From assembly GCA_051252415.1 (NCBI GenBank), contig JBPOGA010000004.1, positions 1 through 64,000 on the forward strand: DNA of 64,000 nt. The letters are read 5' to 3'. The DNA is from JBPOFY01 sp051252415 (GTDB lineage Bacteria; Verrucomicrobiota; Verrucomicrobiia; Opitutales; Coraliomargaritaceae). Position 1 is the first letter of the stretch, and each line of letters begins with the position of its first letter. The translations under genes and the position numbers were made by a program. The notes below the pieces were generated by a model. It had not been told where the DNA came from, did no database searches, and saw only the letters and a program-made list of their open reading frames with translations. This document shows, in pieces, positions 61,031 through 64,000 of the stretch.

Positions 61031-64000
61031 TTATATAGCATCGTCGTTAGAGTAGGGGGTGACTTCTTCCGGACTAAGCCATCGGAAGCTGATTAGTTTA
61101 AAGCGACGACCAAGATCGACAGTAGCAACGTCATCTAGCGCTTGTGTCTGGATTAATTGCTCTTTGCTGCCATCCCAACCTATCGGGGTGGTTACTCGTT
61201 GCACTACAGCTTCACACCATGCTGCTGAAACTACCTTATCTGTAAATGGATGCCTAGAATCGCCGTATGAGCGGATGACAAAGGTGTCGCCTCGCACGGT
61301 AATACTTGGCCCGATCTTGGTCAATACATCAGCCTGAGAGAGGAAGTTGGGAGCGTAGCTGTGGATGAGCCCACCAGCGCTGTCGATTGTAGATGCGGGT
61401 GCTCCAAACATGGCTTCTTGAGCTTCAGAGGATACAGTGAAATTCCTAGTGCTCCAATCATCGGCCGGATTGATGGCCATCACATGATCCCCGTCTACGT
61501 GAGCGTTATAGTAGTGATAATTAATCTCCTGGTCTACAAGTGTCGCCTTGTTGATCGCCGCCTGCAGGGTGCCTAAAACTTCTTGGTAAACTCGTTCATC
61601 ATTCGTGACACTGGCATCTGGCTCCAGACGGCGGTTGACAAAATCGGCTAGTGAAAGAAACGGGCCGCGTCGTTTAACCTCTTCCACGATACGTTCAGCA
61701 AGTGTATCAATTTCACCTGCGTTTAATGTCCGAGTCGCTGCCCAGCTATTGGCATCGTTGAAATTAATTGCACTTCTGTCTATAGCCACACCAGCTGGTT
61801 CTTCAAGTAAGGGTGCAAAGAAGCGACCCATTGCAGCAGCGGTATCGACGTTGCTGTCAGCAGCACTAAAGGTAGTCGCCACGCTTTGCCCCATCGCGCC
61901 AGATAGGAATGCCTTCCACGCAGTAAGCGAGGTGGAGTTAACATTAAAACCACCGTTGATGAGCACGCTTGAGGCTGAGAGATCAAAGCCGTCGTCGTCG
62001 GTGAGGCGTGTCGAATCTAGTATGCTTTCGCCGTCGACCTTCTTTAAATATTGTCGACTGTTTGGGAGTCGCATGCCGCTTACTAGTGAGGCGCCAGACT
62101 GTGGGATCGTGCTGAGATAGTATTGATCCCAAGTGGATGCGTTCATTAGGTAGGAAATATCATACAAGTCGTCATTGGTCGCGTCTTGGGTCAAGTTACG
62201 GTTAAAGCGTGGTGGAGCTTGAGCATTTCCAAATGCATAGGTCGGTTGCCATCCATAGACAGACAAATTGGCGTGTTGGAAGCTGCCTAATGAAATCGGG
62301 CCGTAGGGACTCGTCGGATAGTCGAAGAATGGATAAACGCTTCCTTGGACCTGTGATTGGTGCCAGCCTCCGAGGCGGTCTGTGGAAAGGTTTCCATAAA
62401 GGTTATCGGTGGTTTCCCACGTATTAAAAAAGTTTGCGATACTGCGGAAGGAAAAGGTGTTTAGCCATGAACTAGCTTCTATCGTTCCAGGAGTCTGAGC
62501 CCAGTCAGCTGACGTTGAAAAACTCTCTTGATTGCGAATGTTCCAATAGGCGAGAACAGCGTGCGGTTGCCCTGCTTTTGGTGGTAGGTTCATATTGTTA
62601 CCTCCCGCAAAGACGTCAAAATTACTGGACAACATCGACGTGCCCAAATTAATCAGTGGGTTTTTGTCTGCGAATGACCCAACCGTGTCAGTGTCGTAAC
62701 GATTGCCAGCTTGATATCCACGGAGTGGGTATGTCGGTCTTTTCCAGTTTCCCCATCTGTGGTTCTTCTGTCCTTTAGTTATCGCGTGAAGCAACAACGG
62801 TTGGTCATTTTGAAATGCATAAAGGTTGATATGCATTGCAAGGTCCTCCTCTGAGTTGGCATCGGAGTTAGTAATATCTGACTTAAAGTTGGTTTGTGAA
62901 TAGAACGAATCGTAAATGTCTAATTGAGCATTACGATGGTTCGGATTGTTTCCTGGATCCTCAAAAGTGCCCACTGAAGGGCTCACCACGTAAAAGAAAG
63001 ATTCATCCAAAGAGGCTTCATTGAATAACAAGTTAAGGTCTTCGTCATCAGTGTAGTTGTTTAGGATATTAGTATCGGCATCAGAGTTTAAGTTATACTC
63101 GACTCCCGCGATGGCTCCAGATTCTGGCGGTTTTGAGTAAAAGATAAGTGATTCCCCGGGTTCGAAGGCCTGATCCTTGATCACAAAGGTGAAGAATCGT
63201 TTGTTGCCTTGATACTGAATATTCTCGTTGGTGGCAGGTATGTGCTCTGGAAGTGGCTCTTGACCACTGTATGCTTCCCAAGAATGGAACTCAGGCTCGA
63301 TTCCAACGAAGCTGGCTATGTTTGTGCCTTGATAACCATCTACCCGCATCCACCACTTAAACTGGTAACCAATTTGAACAATGTAGTCTTGAGCTTCCAG
63401 CGGCACATTATGCGGATTCATTAGCTGAATCTGGGGCATGAAAATATACACCGGCTGAAATGTTCTTGGACCTATTATTTTGTAGCTATGTTTCATGGCC
63501 ACGGCTCCTTGAGTGATGACTGGGTGGAGGCCGTGCTCATACTGCGGGTTTATGGATTCTTCGGCGTAGTTTGGTGCAACGACCGCTTGAGCTGCTGTAT
63601 TATCGTTAACCATGGTCGCCCACTGTTTAAGTAGGTCGAAGGTCGGTTCCTTAAATTTCCGGGAGCCCGGAGCTGCTCCTGAGGAAATGTCGAAACGAGC
63701 GTCGATCATTGGTTGCTGGTCCAGCCCAGTATAGCTACCGGCCAAGAAAGCGGTAAGATCTTTTTTCAGCCGACCATTAACGACATCGACTGGTAATGAC
63801 TGTGAGTAGGGCGTGAATTTATCCCAATTCAAGGCACTCCATTTCGCCCAATCTGTGTTTCCTGAACTGATGGCGAGCGAATCGAGCCCAGTGGGTGCGA
63901 GGACTTTATCGAGATCATTTAGGTTGTCGTTGTAGCCTGGTAACCATGTCGTAAAATTGGTGCCCTGAGTCACTAGGTAATTCGATCGCTTTTGTGCTTC
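61031..64000 (-). CDS. Verru_Chthon cassette protein A, 5' end outside the window
   Basis: The family (TIGR02600 type) is a large protein of unknown function found in four-gene cassettes with pseudopilin-like partners in Verrucomicrobiota, probably part of a type IV pilus or secretion-like apparatus. The diagnostic C-terminal part is clear: NFLSQADVLTKIGPSITVRG, DTFVIRSYGDSRHPFTDKVV and AAWCEAVVQRVTTPIG. The middle has PLRGYQAGNRYDTD and the AERIVEEVKRRGPFLSLADF region. A GTG at 63973 is the first in-window start-like codon, but the frame stays open through 64000 and the beginning is not family-like, so about 990 residues are visible and the N-terminus lies to the right. Confidence 0.85.
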   Translation of the reverse strand, partial: EAQKRSNYLVTQGTNFTTWLPGYNDNLNDLDKVLAPTGLDSLAISSGNTDWAKWSALNWDKFTPYSQSLPVDVVNGRLKKDLTAFLAGSYTGLDQQPMIDARFDISSGAAPGSRKFKEPTFDLLKQWATMVNDNTAAQAVVAPNYAEESINPQYEHGLHPVITQGAVAMKHSYKIIGPRTFQPVYIFMPQIQLMNPHNVPLEAQDYIVQIGYQFKWWMRVDGYQGTNIASFVGIEPEFHSWEAYSGQEPLPEHIPATNENIQYQGNKRFFTFVIKDQAFEPGESLIFYSKPPESGAIAGVEYNLNSDADTNILNNYTDDEDLNLLFNEASLDESFFYVVSPSVGTFEDPGNNPNHRNAQLDIYDSFYSQTNFKSDITNSDANSEEDLAMHINLYAFQNDQPLLLHAITKGQKNHRWGNWKRPTYPLRGYQAGNRYDTDTVGSFADKNPLINLGTSMLSSNFDVFAGGNNMNLPPKAGQPHAVLAYWNIRNQESFSTSADWAQTPGTIEASSWLNTFSFRSIANFFNTWETTDNLYGNLSTDRLGGWHQSQVQGSVYPFFDYPTSPYGPISLGSFQHANLSVYGWQPTYAFGNAQAPPRFNRNLTQDATNDDLYDISYLMNASTWDQYYLSTIPQSGASLVSGMRLPNSRQYLKKVDGESILDSTRLTDDDGFDLSASSVLINGGFNVNSTSLTAWKAFLSGAMGQSVATTFSAADSNVDTAAAMGRFFAPLLEEPAGVAIDRSAINFNDANSWAATRTLNAGEIDTLAERIVEEVKRRGPFLSLADFVNRRLEPDASVTNDERVYQEVLGTLQAAINKATLVDQEINYHYYNAHVDGDHVMAINPADDWSTRNFTVSSEAQEAMFGAPASTIDSAGGLIHSYAPNFLSQADVLTKIGPSITVRGDTFVIRSYGDSRHPFTDKVVSAAWCEAVVQRVTTPIGWDGSKEQLIQTQALDDVATVDLGRRFKLISFRWLSPEEVTPYSNDDAI

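Overview
The window reads as a chromosomal segment of a marine Verrucomicrobiota bacterium, most likely class Opitutia (Puniceicoccales; Coraliomargarita/Lentimonas-like). The pointers are protein families: autotransporter-associated beta-strand repeat proteins, PEP-CTERM C-termini, a Verru_Chthon cassette protein A, several sulfatases and glycoside hydrolases, and housekeeping genes of an outer-membrane bacterium. The taxon is inferred from family content, not from a marker-gene tree.

Left part (about 0.4-24 kb): housekeeping. It holds an ABC exporter, an RRM protein, alanine racemase, a tight minus-strand run of ilvA, an AEC carrier, a SIS protein, tsaB and a small membrane protein, then a thiopurine-methyltransferase-like enzyme, an ABC-F ATPase, galM, a tandem universal stress protein, a SulP transporter, tRNA-Arg(ACG), a SurA_N/PpiD-like periplasmic protein, a YihY/BrkB membrane protein, a LysM protein joined to a NUDIX hydrolase, proB-frr-pyrH and tRNA-Gln(TTG).

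Right part (about 24.4-60 kb): a carbohydrate-degradation island. It encodes a GH29 fucosidase, a GH35 beta-galactosidase, two GH2 enzymes, a GH30-like clan-A protein, two S1 sulfatases, a sialate O-acetylesterase-like protein, a secreted nuclease with a MAM-like domain, and a Bacteroidota-style FG-GAP/UnbV protein. Interleaved are very large surface proteins, two of them with PEP-CTERM signals. The enzymes fit removal of sulfate, fucose, galactose and acetyl groups from a sulfated algal or animal glycan outside the cytoplasm. No SusC/SusD pair, transporter or regulator is in view. The window ends inside a Verru_Chthon cassette protein A gene.

Two non-coding signals stand out. First, five genes for exported proteins (two PEP-CTERM proteins and three that share another C-terminal module) each carry a near-copy of CTGTAAAGATT, in gene orientation, 87-105 nt before the start codon. 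This looks like a dedicated promoter or operator for cell-surface sorted proteins. Second, intergenic regions are packed with imperfect hairpins with a GTAG foot, often as inverted pairs. One 28-nt unit occurs five times with compensatory base-pair changes. This is the architecture of REP/BIME elements mobilised by RAYT (TnpA_REP) transposases; one such hairpin lies in frame inside the ABC-F gene, and another abuts an alanine racemase gene that has lost any standard start codon. Most start codons here lack a Shine-Dalgarno sequence.
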